Notes under the pieces: generated by a model
What the model was told of the DNA's origin: nothing
Database searches by the model: none
What the model saw: the letters and a program-made list of their open reading frames with translations, nothing else
Shown here: piece by piece, positions 15,556 through 24,807 of the stretch
Layout: each line of letters opens with the position of its first letter
Position numbering within the stretch: position 1 is the first letter of the stretch
DNA from: UBA1731 sp964567665
Lineage (GTDB): Bacteria > Verrucomicrobiota > Kiritimatiellia > RFP12 > UBA1067
Direction of reading: 5' to 3'
NCBI GenBank assembly: GCA_964567665.1
Contig: CAZMNN010000030.1
Span: 1 to 29,276, forward strand
Length of the DNA: 29,276 bases
Translations under genes and position numbers: made by a program

Positions 15556-16602
15556 ATGGCGCAGAGCACATACACGTACGAACTCGATGAGACGCAGCAG
15601 AATCTGCTTCTGCTGATAATGGAGCAGGGAAACTACCGCAAACGCGAAGTTCCGTATTCACTGATGTCGATTGAGGGGGACGGGTTCAACTGTACGCTGT
15701 ACGCCAAGGTCAAGCACGGTCGCCGCAAATGCTGCATCCAGGGCGGGAAGGCTGAAGACTTCGTGCTGTTTGTGCTGGAGCCGCAGGTGCTTGGGGCGGC
15801 GACGCTCGGCTACGAGAATGTGCTTGATCCGAATCGCGACAAGGCGCATGGAGGAAGCGACGAATCTGGAAAGGGCGACTATTTCGGCCCGCTCGTGGTT
15901 GCCTGCTGCTATGTGGACGAGACGCTTGCTGCGGATCTGCGCAATATGGGCGTGAAGGACTGCAAGCAGATGTCGGACAAGTCGGTGCTTGCAGTCGGAT
16001 CCGGAATACGCCGTCTGCTCGGGCCTGACAGATGGGCGTTCGTGAAGATCGGCCCAGCTGCGTACAACCGGCTATACGCAAAGATCAAGAACATAAACCG
16101 TCTGCTCGCCTGGGCGCATGGCGTGTGCATAGAGTCGCTGCTTGAAAAGCAGCCGGGATGCCCAAGGGTGGTGGTGGATCAGTTCGCGCCGACGGAGACC
16201 GTAATCAGACGGGCACTGAAGGAACGCGGCCGCAAGATCACCGTCGAGCAGCGGCACAAGGCGGAGAGCGACATCGCCGTCGCGGCGGCGTCTGTCGTTG
16301 CGCGAGAGCTTTTCCTGAGAAGCCTTGTGGCGTCGCTGCCGGACTATGGGCTTGCCGCCGCGACGGAGGAGAATCCGGTAGGCGCAATCCCGAAGGGTTC
16401 AAGCGACCCGCGCATCCGTGAGCTGGCCGAGAAGTGCGTGAAGAGCAACGGGCCGGCGTGGGTTATGGATCACTGCAAGGTGCATTTCCAGACGACTGAC
16501 AAAGTGCTTTCCGCCTGTGGCTTCACGCGGGCAGACCTCCCGCCCGACGGACAGGTGACGTCAATCAGCCGCGCTGAAAAGGACAAGGACGCCAAGGGCT
16601 GA
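15556..16602 (+). CDS. rnhC: Ribonuclease HIII
   Basis: 348 residues. It cleaves the RNA strand of RNA-DNA hybrids (R-loops, primers). The N-terminal 80-90 residues form the substrate-binding TBP-like domain that separates HIII from HII (YSLMSIEGDGFNCTLYAKVKHGRRKCCIQGG). The catalytic domain begins with GSDESGKGDYFGPLVVA: the HIII-type Asp102-Glu103 pair. Asp208 in VVVDQF and Glu237/Asp239 in HKAESDIAVAAASVVARE are the other acidic candidates. Start ATG follows aaaggacg and the promoter at 15523. The lysine/aspartate-rich tail (RAEKDKDAKG) is ordinary. RNase HIII is common in Firmicutes, Chlamydiae and other PVC bacteria, which fits the proposed origin. Confidence 0.93.
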   Translation: MAQSTYTYELDETQQNLLLLIMEQGNYRKREVPYSLMSIEGDGFNCTLYAKVKHGRRKCCIQGGKAEDFVLFVLEPQVLGAATLGYENVLDPNRDKAHGGSDESGKGDYFGPLVVACCYVDETLAADLRNMGVKDCKQMSDKSVLAVGSGIRRLLGPDRWAFVKIGPAAYNRLYAKIKNINRLLAWAHGVCIESLLEKQPGCPRVVVDQFAPTETVIRRALKERGRKITVEQRHKAESDIAVAAASVVARELFLRSLVASLPDYGLAAATEENPVGAIPKGSSDPRIRELAEKCVKSNGPAWVMDHCKVHFQTTDKVLSACGFTRADLPPDGQVTSISRAEKDKDAKG

Positions 16603-16842
16603 ATCAGGTCGGCTCGCACTCGCCGGACATCGGAAATGCGCGGCCGAGAAGCGGATACTTCGCCTCAGCCGCTTAAGGTTGAGCCTCGTTGACTTTTCAA
16701 GTCACATTGTCAATATCTTTTGATAAGTGTACCGCTGCCGCAGCTGCCGTTTTTGCTACAATCCACACAAGCCAAGGGTTGAAGATCATATGAAATGTGT
16801 GGCGATTCCGCTTGGCGGACGAAAGGACTTCAAGAGATTACA
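16603..16842 (+). promoter_or_regulatory. Leader region of the alpha-2-macroglobulin operon
   Basis: 240 bp between rnhC and the macroglobulin gene. It holds an inverted pair aagcgg/ccgctt (16649-16674) that may end rnhC transcription, a tgactt/aagtca hairpin (16690-16704) nested in a ttgac/gtcaa dyad (16689-16713) as a possible operator, the extended -10 TGCTACAAT at 16754-16762, and a small upstream frame at 16790. Confidence 0.45.
16754..16762 (+). promoter_or_regulatory. Extended -10 promoter of the macroglobulin-pbpC operon
   Basis: TGCTACAAT preceded by ttt matches the extended -10 form seen at other genes here. There is no clear -35 at 16-18 bp. It gives an mRNA leader of about 74 nt. 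Confidence 0.55.
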
Positions 16843-16846
16843 ATGA
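16790..16846 (+). CDS. Possible 18-residue leader peptide
   Basis: MKCVAIPLGGRKDFKRLQ, starting at ATG 16790 inside the mRNA leader; its stop TGA overlaps the ATG of the macroglobulin gene as ATGA. A weak aaggg lies 11 nt upstream. The overlap suggests translational coupling, but no family or comparison supports it. Confidence 0.3.
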   Translation: MKCVAIPLGGRKDFKRLQ

Positions 16847-19800
16847 AAAACAAACTCTTTTTCTCGATTTTGACGGTTAGCGTCATCGTTGCCGTCGGGA
16901 GCGGTTCGGCGTTGGGTTGGATGTACGCCAAGGTGAGGGCTTACGAGAGGGAACACAACGTATCAATAGTTTCGTCGGCGGCATTATCATCATCAGTAAA
17001 TGCGTCGCCGACCAATGCCGCATCTGCAAATGCGTCAACGGCAAACGTCGTGTCGACGGAGGGGGCGGCTAAGGCAGTTCCGCAGGAGACAAAGGAACTG
17101 CGAGTGACTGATGTTTCGTACTACAGGGATGAGCAGCTGAAGTGTCATTTTTCAGAAACCCCTGATATGGAAGCGATCCGCAACTACATCGAAGTCTCTC
17201 CGATGAATGAAGGAAATGCCGGGATCAGTGTCGGCAAAGGATGGTGTTATTGCGATAAAGTCAGGTCTTCTGGGAATGTGTATGGTCATGAAGCTGTTGT
17301 CATCACAGGCGATTATGCATACAGAACAAACGTGACGGTGCGAATCCGCAAGGGGCTGCCGGCGCAGACGAGGGGAGTAGTGTCTAAGCAGGGAATTGAG
17401 CCGCTTAAGGAGGATTTCACATGTACATTTGTGCGCGATGACATGAAGCCAGAGATCACGATTCCAGTCAAGGGGCGATATCTCCCGCCGTTGGGGAGGC
17501 GCAGACTTGCCGTTGAGGCGACGAATGTGGATGAAATCAGCATTGAACTGCGCAGGGTGGAGCCGCGAAACATTGTGCAGATGCTTGCGCGAGATGAGGA
17601 CATATATCAATGCTACTACGGAAATTGGCGGCAAGATGGAAATGTGACGGAACTCTCCGGAGAACCGGAAGTGTTCACGAACAAATGCGAAGGAGCGCCA
17701 AATGAGGTGTGCAAAATCTCCGTGCCTGTCGTCATGAACGATGGCGGAAGCAGCAACGGCATATTTTGGGTGGGGTTGAACGGAACAATTCGGAAGGATT
17801 GCAAGGGAAGGACTGAAGTCGGCAATGCCTGCCGGGTTGTTTGTGTAAGTGATTTCGGAATCAGCGTACGCTCCTTTGCGGACGGTGTGGGCGTATGGGT
17901 GACATCACTGAGTTCTGGACGTCCTGTCGCCGGTGCTAAGGTGGAGGTCTATTCTGCGGCGAACATCCTTGTCGCGAAGGGCATTGCGGATGCACATGGC
18001 TGGTGCGTTCCCGAACGTGTTGCGAATGGCGTTCCGTTTGCGGTCGTCGCGTCTTCACCGGACGGCAGCGACATGTCGTTTGTGGCGTTGAGGGATTCAA
18101 TGAAGGTGGATGAGACATACGCTGACGGCGAGCGGGAAGAATATCTCAAGAAGGGGGAGTGTGATGCGTTTCTCTGGACGGACAGGGGCATATATCGACA
18201 CGGCGAGAAGATATTTCTGCACGGCATTATTCGCAACGGCTCGATGAAGGCGCCAAAGCCGTTCCCGGTGGAGGTGGAGCTGCTCAATCCGAACGAATCG
18301 TCATATTCGCGGTGCACCGTCATGTCCGATGCGAACGGCGCGATTTCACATTCCGGCTTCAGCGTTCCGTCCGAACAGCCGAGCGGCGTCTGGACGCTGC
18401 TTGCCAAGCTGCCTGGCAAGAACGGCAATGCGATAGGAAGAAGGACGATAAAGATCGAAGAGTTTGCTCCACCGCAGATCCGGGTTGACGTGTCGGTCGC
18501 AGAAAACCAGAAACCGGAGGAGTTCATGTTTGACGTCTCTGCCGAACATCTGTTCGGCGGGCCGGCAAGATTCCTGAAGTGCGGCGGCGCGATAATGTTT
18601 GAAGACGCAGAATTCGCGCCCGCCGAATGGAAGGGCTTCAGTTTCGGCAACGAAGCCCTTGGCCTTTCGCCAAACTTCAGGGAACTCGCGAAACAGTCGC
18701 TTGACGCAGACGGAAAGGGGCGGTTGCGTGCGCCGCTGTGGGAATCGGCGGGTCTACCCAAGGCCGCAGTCCGCGCAATCGCGCAGGGCATCGTGTTCGA
18801 GGATGGCGGACGTCCCGCAACAGCGCGGAAAAACGCTGTGTGCCACTACTATCCCTACTACATCGGCACCACGCTTACCGGATGGATCAAGCGTCCGGAC
18901 AACGGCAAGGTGGTTGTGCCGGTTGCCTGCGTTGCGCCGGACGGACGGCGGCTTGCTGAGCCGAAAAAGCTTTCCGTCAAGGTCGAACGCATTGATTCCG
19001 TGTTTGCATACCGCGAAGACGAGAACGGATTCGGCAGATGGGACAGTGAACGTGTTCGCGAGACAATCTACGAAGGAAGCCTCGACACATTTGCGGACAA
19101 GGATGCGATGCTTTTGCTCTCGCTCCCCGATTGTGGCGACTACGCGCTTACGCTCTCCGATCCCGATACGAATGTGACGTACGGGCGTACGTTCTACGCG
19201 AGCAGCTGGGGCGACAATGTGGTGCGGACGTCGCTTGGCGATTCCACAAAGGTGTCTGTACAGGCGGACAAGGCGCACTACCGCGTGGGCGATGTGCCGC
19301 GCCTTATCGTGAAGTCGCCGTTCACCGGCGCGGCTCTGATGTCCGTGCTGCGCGACGGCATGGTCTACTCGGAGGTGCTTGAGCTGACGAACGCGACGAG
19401 CGTTGTGGAGCTGCGTCCCGTAGACAGGTCGTGGGCGCCGAACGTTGACGTGACGTTCTCCGTGGTGCAGAGCGTGATGGAGAACGCTCATCACCTGGCG
19501 GTGCGGGCGCATGGGCAGACGACGCTTTCGGTGCGGCCGGTCGAGAACGAAATCCCCGTGAAGGTGGAGGCGAAGGTCAGCGTAGGAGACTCCTCAGGTT
19601 CGGTTGTTGCCGTGGATGTCGATGCGCGGTGGAATGCCGCCACCGGCGCGGTTGCGGTCGTCACTGTCGTGGATGAGGCCATAAACATCATTTCGGGAGA
19701 GCCGACGCCAGACCCGGTAGGCTACCTGTCGTACCGGCGCACGGCGGAGCACCCGCTCTACGACATATACAGCCGTGTGCTTCCGGTGTTTGGCGATGAC

Positions 19801-21870
19801 GTCATGAAGTCCGGAGTCAAGACCGGCGGCGGATTCGGTGCGGAGATGTTTGGGCGTGTAAGCCCGGTGCCGACGCGCAGGTTCAAGCCTCTTTCCATAT
19901 GGAGGGATGCGATACCGCTCACGAACGGGTGTGGCCATCTGGAGGTGCGTCTGCCGGAGTTCGTAGGCGAGGTTCGTGTCACAGCCGTCGCGTATTCAGA
20001 CTGCGCCGTCGGCGCGGCGTCCGTGCAGCGCAAAGTGACGCCGAAGCTTGTGATGCAGCCAGACGCCCCCCGGTTCGTGGCACCCGGGGACACGTTTGAG
20101 CTTACGCTTCCGCTGTTCAACAGGAGCGGAGCGGATGGGGACGTGCATTGGCAGATTGAGCCAGACGGGACAGAAGCCGCCTTTCAGCTCATCGACAGCT
20201 CCAAGGGCACGGTGAACATCGCCGATGGCGGACGTGCCTTGATCTTCGTCAAGGCAAAGGCGGGCGAAAGACCGGGGCAGTGCAGAGTGCGGTTCTCGGT
20301 ACAGGGCTATGGCGAACGTCATTCGTCGACAATGGAGATCCCTGTGCGTCCGGCCGTCGCGTGGCGCGAACGGGCGGGAACGGTGCGGCTTGAGCCGGGC
20401 GAAATCAAGACGTTTGCCGCAGACGGGGAGTTTGCGCGTCAGGCGATATCCGTATCCGGTTCGCGGATCGGTGAACTGTCCGCCGCGCTCGAATGGCTTG
20501 CGGACTATCCGCACGGATGCCTGGAGCAGACGGCGTCGCGCATCTTCCCGCTGATAACAGCTGGCGGCATACTCAATTCTGTCGGCTCGAAGGTTGCCAA
20601 GAACAGGAGCGACTATGTCGCCGCAGGCGTCAGGCGGATAGAGTCGATGGTGCGGCAGAACGATTTTGTGATGTGGCCTGACTGCGACTATGCGCCGTGG
20701 GACAAGGAGGTTTCGCTATATGCCGCACATTTCCTCATGGAGGCTGAACGGGCCGGAATTGAGCTTGGAAAGTCGGCGAAGGCGCAGGTTGCCGGATTCC
20801 TCGAAAAGTGGGCAGTGTCTGCGGATACCAACGTCTCCGCGTACGCCTGCCATACGCTTGCGCTCTGCGGAAAGCCGAACCGCGACAGGATGCTGCGCCT
20901 GTTCGATTCGAGGGACAGCCTCTCCCTCATCTCCCGCGCAAGATTGGCGAGGGCGTTTGCGGCTACGCATGATGCGGTGCGCGCCGAGGCGCTTCTCGCC
21001 AACGTATCTTCGCCTGAATCGGTGAAAGAGGCCGCATTTGCGACACTTGCGCTGCTTGAGGTGAAGCCGGACGACGGACGCATCGCCGCTCTCGTGGAAT
21101 ATCTCATCGCGAAGCGCGATCCCGCAAGGTTCAGCTGGGGGACGACGGAGTCAAATGCCCACGCCCTGCTTGCCCTCGGCGAGTACTGCAGACGCAATCC
21201 CGTGAAGACCGGAAAGGTTGCAGTGTCGGTGAAGCCGCTTGGCGGAACGGGAAAAGCGCTTGGCGACCGTGGTTTCGAGACGTTCACAAACAGGTCGGTC
21301 ACGGTGGAGAACTGCGGCGATGCGACTGCGTTCGTGAGCTGGAGGACGTTCGATCTGCCGCCGGTGGAGAGAGTGAAGGACGAGTCGAACGGGATATTCG
21401 CGTCCCGCAGATTCCTTGATGCAAGCGGGGATCCGATGTCATTGGACGATGTGAAGTGCGGCGATCTGCTGCAGATTGAGATATCGATCACGTCCGCAGT
21501 GACGCGGGTGGTCTCCGACCTTGTTGTGGAGGATCTTTTCCCCGGGGCGTTTGAGCCTGTACATTCGGAGTTCAAAAGCTGGTATGGCTGCTCGCGTGGT
21601 GCGTCCATGTGCATGGCGGCGGATGGCGGCTTGACGCAGCCCATGCACCGTGCTGTTCAGTGGATGATGCGCAACGATGCGCGTGACGACCGGATGCTTG
21701 TGTTCGGCAGGCAGTTCACGATAGAGAAGGATCATGAAGCTGTGTTCAGATATCCTGTGCGCGCGGTTTCGGCGGGCGATTTCGTTCTGCCGGGTACATC
21801 TGTTGAGGGGATGTATCATCCTGCTCTCAGGTCTCGTCGCGCTGCTGGCCGTATCGTGGTTCGCCATTGA
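16843..21870 (+). CDS. Bacterial alpha-2-macroglobulin, thioester type (YfhM-like)
   Basis: 1675 residues. ATG 16843 is chosen because the protein then starts with a membrane anchor or signal peptide (KNKLFFSILTVSVIVAVGSGSALGW). A Ser/Ala/Asn linker follows (about 45-75), then macroglobulin beta domains, including the MG1-3 region with FLWTDRGIYRHGEKIFLHGIIRNG and the AWRDAIPLTNG-like segment IWRDAIPLTNGCGHLEVRLPEF. The thioester motif is CLEQ at 1226-1229 in DYPHGCLEQTASRIFPL, at the start of the alpha/alpha complement-like domain; after it comes the C-terminal receptor-like domain. Such proteins trap host or predator proteases in the periplasm by thioester coupling. The next gene is pbpC, the classical partner, overlapping by 137 nt. 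E. coli YfhM is a lipoprotein; here no lipobox is seen. Confidence 0.92.
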   Translation: MKNKLFFSILTVSVIVAVGSGSALGWMYAKVRAYEREHNVSIVSSAALSSSVNASPTNAASANASTANVVSTEGAAKAVPQETKELRVTDVSYYRDEQLKCHFSETPDMEAIRNYIEVSPMNEGNAGISVGKGWCYCDKVRSSGNVYGHEAVVITGDYAYRTNVTVRIRKGLPAQTRGVVSKQGIEPLKEDFTCTFVRDDMKPEITIPVKGRYLPPLGRRRLAVEATNVDEISIELRRVEPRNIVQMLARDEDIYQCYYGNWRQDGNVTELSGEPEVFTNKCEGAPNEVCKISVPVVMNDGGSSNGIFWVGLNGTIRKDCKGRTEVGNACRVVCVSDFGISVRSFADGVGVWVTSLSSGRPVAGAKVEVYSAANILVAKGIADAHGWCVPERVANGVPFAVVASSPDGSDMSFVALRDSMKVDETYADGEREEYLKKGECDAFLWTDRGIYRHGEKIFLHGIIRNGSMKAPKPFPVEVELLNPNESSYSRCTVMSDANGAISHSGFSVPSEQPSGVWTLLAKLPGKNGNAIGRRTIKIEEFAPPQIRVDVSVAENQKPEEFMFDVSAEHLFGGPARFLKCGGAIMFEDAEFAPAEWKGFSFGNEALGLSPNFRELAKQSLDADGKGRLRAPLWESAGLPKAAVRAIAQGIVFEDGGRPATARKNAVCHYYPYYIGTTLTGWIKRPDNGKVVVPVACVAPDGRRLAEPKKLSVKVERIDSVFAYREDENGFGRWDSERVRETIYEGSLDTFADKDAMLLLSLPDCGDYALTLSDPDTNVTYGRTFYASSWGDNVVRTSLGDSTKVSVQADKAHYRVGDVPRLIVKSPFTGAALMSVLRDGMVYSEVLELTNATSVVELRPVDRSWAPNVDVTFSVVQSVMENAHHLAVRAHGQTTLSVRPVENEIPVKVEAKVSVGDSSGSVVAVDVDARWNAATGAVAVVTVVDEAINIISGEPTPDPVGYLSYRRTAEHPLYDIYSRVLPVFGDDVMKSGVKTGGGFGAEMFGRVSPVPTRRFKPLSIWRDAIPLTNGCGHLEVRLPEFVGEVRVTAVAYSDCAVGAASVQRKVTPKLVMQPDAPRFVAPGDTFELTLPLFNRSGADGDVHWQIEPDGTEAAFQLIDSSKGTVNIADGGRALIFVKAKAGERPGQCRVRFSVQGYGERHSSTMEIPVRPAVAWRERAGTVRLEPGEIKTFAADGEFARQAISVSGSRIGELSAALEWLADYPHGCLEQTASRIFPLITAGGILNSVGSKVAKNRSDYVAAGVRRIESMVRQNDFVMWPDCDYAPWDKEVSLYAAHFLMEAERAGIELGKSAKAQVAGFLEKWAVSADTNVSAYACHTLALCGKPNRDRMLRLFDSRDSLSLISRARLARAFAATHDAVRAEALLANVSSPESVKEAAFATLALLEVKPDDGRIAALVEYLIAKRDPARFSWGTTESNAHALLALGEYCRRNPVKTGKVAVSVKPLGGTGKALGDRGFETFTNRSVTVENCGDATAFVSWRTFDLPPVERVKDESNGIFASRRFLDASGDPMSLDDVKCGDLLQIEISITSAVTRVVSDLVVEDLFPGAFEPVHSEFKSWYGCSRGASMCMAADGGLTQPMHRAVQWMMRNDARDDRMLVFGRQFTIEKDHEAVFRYPVRAVSAGDFVLPGTSVEGMYHPALRSRRAAGRIVVRH

Positions 21871-24025
21871 GTGGACTGACGCCGGGGCGGCGGACTTTCC
21901 GGGTGGAGTTGTTCTGCGGGATTCCGCCGGGGACGTCATGCGCATCACTCTCGGTGACGGCGACATGGATTGCCGTCCCGGATATGCTGCGGATCCTGAC
22001 GACTGGATTGTGAAGGCGATTGTCGCTGTGGAGGACGGCACGTTCTGGGAGCATCGCGGAGTGCGTCCGCTCAGCATTGTCCGCGCCGCATTCCAGAATG
22101 TTCTCTACCGTCGCCGGGTGTCCGGCGCATCTACCATCTCCATGCAGGCGGTGCGTCTCATGCGTCCGCATCCGAAGTCGCTGTGGTGGAAGTTCAGGGA
22201 GGCGGTGCTGGCGCTCAAGATGGAGCGGGTGAAGGACAAGCGCTGGATCATGACGCAGTACCTGAACCGGGCGCCGTTCGGCGCGAACTTCATCGGAGTG
22301 GAGGCGGCGGCGAACGGGTGGTTCGGGAAGGGCGTAAAGGATCTTGGACTCGGAGAGGCGGCCCTGCTTGCCGGCATGGTGCAGGCCCCGTCGCGGTTCC
22401 GTCCGGACCGCAACATGGATCGTGCGCTCAAGCGGCGCAGGTATGTGCTGGAAAGGATGCTCGCCCTTGGCATGATAGACGAGGCGCAGCGCGAAGGCGC
22501 AGACGGCGTCCGTCCCGTCATACGCCGCGCAAAGCGTCCGTTCCGCAATCCGCACTTCTGCAATTTCGCGCTGCGGCATCTTGATTCGCTTGGCGGACGG
22601 CAGCGCATTGGCGGAGATCTTGTCACAACGCTTGATCAAGACGTGCAGATTCTGTGCGACAATGCCGTCAACTCTGCGGCGGAGCGCGGCGGATATTCGT
22701 CGGCGGCCGTTGTGATGCGCACAGACACTGGAGCGGTTGTCGCGCTGTCGTGCAACGGCGACTATTTCGACGCCGCATCGTCCGACGCGAAGGTGAACAC
22801 CGCGCTGTGCGCCCGTCCCGCCGGTTCGACATTGAAGCCGTTTCTCGCCGCGTTGGCGATGGACAGAGGGTTCGTCTCTCCTGATGAGCGGCTGTTTGAC
22901 ATTCCGAAGTCGTATCAGGGCTACAGTCCGGCGAATTTTGACGCAAAATACCGGGGTCTCATTCCTCTGCGCGATGCGCTCGTCCTTTCGCTGAACCTTC
23001 CGTTCGTGCAGATGCTTCAGCGCATTGGCGTGGACGGTTTCAGGGACACGCTTCGCGATCTTGGCTTTCGCAGCGTGGGCGGCTCCGGTGAGACGTTTGG
23101 GCTTGGAATGGCGATCGGAAACGTGGAGGTCTCGCTCATGGAGCTTGTCGCCGCATATGGCGCCATCGCACGGGGCGGGGAATACCGTGCGCCGTGCGCA
23201 TTCAAGAACGAAGCGGAGGAGGAGCGAGGGCGTCATTCCGTTGAGGTGTTCACTCCTGGGGTGTGCTATCTTGTCTCCGATATGCTTTCCGGACGAGAAC
23301 GCACCGCCGCCGCGCTGGGCCATGTCGCTGACGTAGATGTGCCGAGGTTTGCGTGGAAGACGGGCACGAGCGCGGCGTACCGCGATGCCTGGACGGTGCT
23401 GTGGAATCCGGAGTATGTGATAGGCGTGTGGTGCGGACACAAGCGCGGCGGCTTTGGAGACACGTCTCTCGTCGGGGCGAAGGCCGCTGCGCCGGTGGCG
23501 TGGCGGATAGCGAGGATGCTGTATCTGCAGAACAGCGGCCCGTGGTACTCCGCGCCTGATGATGTCGTTCGCCGGAAAGTGTGTTCGCTCAGCGGAATGC
23601 CGGCCAACGGAGACTGTCCGTCAACGGAGATTGGGTGGGCGGTGACGGGGGGCGGCGCGGCCTCGCTGTGTTCAGTCCATCGCAGAGATTTCGACGGAAA
23701 AGTCGTGGAGAGGATCGATTCGTTTCTCGGTGCGTTTGCCGGTCTTGCGAAGCGGGCGGAGTCACTTTCGATATTGAAGCCGGAGAACGGCGCAAAGTTC
23801 GTCCTCGTGAACAGTTCCATGAAGCAGAGGATCGTGTGCAAGGTGGCGGGAAATCCGGCAGGAGGGCGGCTGTGGTGGTTTGTGGACGGTGCACCGACGG
23901 GCGAGACCGTCGGAACGGCTCCGTTCGTGGCGGACATGACGGCGGGAACGCACGAGATTGCGTGTTCGACGGCGGAGGGCGTTTCGGCCTCCGTCACGGT
24001 GCATGTCGTTCCGGCTGGACGCTGA
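21734..24025 (+). CDS. pbpC: Penicillin-binding protein 1C (bifunctional)
   Basis: 763 residues. One membrane helix at about 27-47, then the GT51 glycosyltransferase domain with catalytic Glu100 in AVEDGTFWEHRG and the second signature RVSGASTISMQ. The transpeptidase domain has Ser365-x-x-Lys368 (AGSTLKPF), Ser419-Leu-Asn and Lys542-Thr-Gly (WKTGTSAAYRDAW). The last 90 residues are the BiPBP_C beta domain typical of PBP1C (LSILKPENGAKF...). The ATG at 21734 has gaagga 3 nt upstream and lies 137 nt inside the 3' end of the macroglobulin gene in another frame, so translation is probably coupled. A later in-frame TTG near 21803 is an alternative start. PBP1C and the macroglobulin are thought to repair and defend the wall after envelope damage. 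Confidence 0.93.
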   Translation: MKLCSDILCARFRRAISFCRVHLLRGCIILLSGLVALLAVSWFAIEWTDAGAADFPGGVVLRDSAGDVMRITLGDGDMDCRPGYAADPDDWIVKAIVAVEDGTFWEHRGVRPLSIVRAAFQNVLYRRRVSGASTISMQAVRLMRPHPKSLWWKFREAVLALKMERVKDKRWIMTQYLNRAPFGANFIGVEAAANGWFGKGVKDLGLGEAALLAGMVQAPSRFRPDRNMDRALKRRRYVLERMLALGMIDEAQREGADGVRPVIRRAKRPFRNPHFCNFALRHLDSLGGRQRIGGDLVTTLDQDVQILCDNAVNSAAERGGYSSAAVVMRTDTGAVVALSCNGDYFDAASSDAKVNTALCARPAGSTLKPFLAALAMDRGFVSPDERLFDIPKSYQGYSPANFDAKYRGLIPLRDALVLSLNLPFVQMLQRIGVDGFRDTLRDLGFRSVGGSGETFGLGMAIGNVEVSLMELVAAYGAIARGGEYRAPCAFKNEAEEERGRHSVEVFTPGVCYLVSDMLSGRERTAAALGHVADVDVPRFAWKTGTSAAYRDAWTVLWNPEYVIGVWCGHKRGGFGDTSLVGAKAAAPVAWRIARMLYLQNSGPWYSAPDDVVRRKVCSLSGMPANGDCPSTEIGWAVTGGGAASLCSVHRRDFDGKVVERIDSFLGAFAGLAKRAESLSILKPENGAKFVLVNSSMKQRIVCKVAGNPAGGRLWWFVDGAPTGETVGTAPFVADMTAGTHEIACSTAEGVSASVTVHVVPAGR

Positions 24026-24067
24026 CGGAATCTCCGCCACCTGCTGCATATGCTTCTGCTTTTTCGC

Positions 24068-24095
24068 TTGATTTTGCGCATGGATGTGGTAAAGT
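24068..24095 (+). promoter_or_regulatory. Likely promoter of the RCK gene
   Basis: TTGATT (24068-24073) and TAAAGT (24090-24095) are separated by 16 bp, 30 nt before the ATG at 24126. Each hexamer matches the consensus at four positions. Confidence 0.4.
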
Positions 24096-24125
24096 ATGTC
24101 GCCGTACAGGTTATAAGGTCGTTAG

Positions 24126-24797
24126 ATGAAAAGAGTGGGAATCATAGGTGCCGGCAGGTTCGGCATGTCGCTTGCGGAGGCATTGGCGGATACCGGAACG
24201 GAGGTGCTGCTTGTCGACCGCAACAGCGTGCTTGTGCAGAATGCGCTGAAGAAGGTTACGTGGTCGGTGCAGTGCGACGGCACGAACGCAAGTGCGCTGG
24301 AATCCGCCGGCATAAAGGAGTGCGACACGGTGGTGGTCGCGATCGGGTCGAACATCGAGGCGTCCATGCTCGTCACCGCGAACTGCAAGGAGCTTGGCGT
24401 GGAGACCGTGATATCGAAGGCGACGAGCGAGATACACGGCAAGATTCTGGACAAGCTTGGCGCAGACCACATCGTCTATCCAGACAGGGACAGCGCCCGC
24501 CGTCTCGCCCGAAACATCACCGAACACAACGCATACGACCTGCTTGAGATCTCGAAAGGGCTGTCCCTTGCGGAGATCGACGTGCCGGAAGCCTGTGTGG
24601 GGAAGACGCTCGCCGAGGCGGATCTGCGCAAGAAGAACGGCGTGACGGTGCTCTGCATACGCCGTCCGGATCCGAAAAGCGACAGAAAGCCGATGCAGAT
24701 AGTGATACCCGGCCCGAACGACGACTTCAAGGAAAACGACAAGCTGATCGTCTTCGGCACGACCGCCGGAATCGACGCAATCTCAGGCAGGAGCTGA
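24126..24797 (+). CDS. ktrA: KtrA/TrkA-type RCK potassium-uptake regulator
   Basis: 223 residues, the usual length. The N-terminal RCK_N Rossmann domain has GIIGAGRFG at 5-13 and the acidic strand end LLVDRN; the C-terminal RCK_C domain (LLEISKGLSLAEIDVPEACVGKTLAEADLRKKNGVTVLCIRR...DKLIVFGT) binds small ligands in the family. KtrA forms an octameric ring that gates the K+ channel subunit KtrB/TrkH in response to ATP/ADP. No ktrB/trkH gene is present between here and the end of the window or directly upstream. It is followed after 10 nt by an NSS transporter. The symbol is provisional; trkA is equally fair for a single-unit RCK protein. Confidence 0.88.
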   Translation: MKRVGIIGAGRFGMSLAEALADTGTEVLLVDRNSVLVQNALKKVTWSVQCDGTNASALESAGIKECDTVVVAIGSNIEASMLVTANCKELGVETVISKATSEIHGKILDKLGADHIVYPDRDSARRLARNITEHNAYDLLEISKGLSLAEIDVPEACVGKTLAEADLRKKNGVTVLCIRRPDPKSDRKPMQIVIPGPNDDFKENDKLIVFGTTAGIDAISGRS

Positions 24798-24807
24798 CGG
24801 GCAGGAC

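Noticed and set aside
21827..23440. 537-residue antisense frame in pbpC
   Set aside because: Long antisense frames are common in GC-rich genes; composition is Arg/His-rich and pbpC is fully supported by its motifs.
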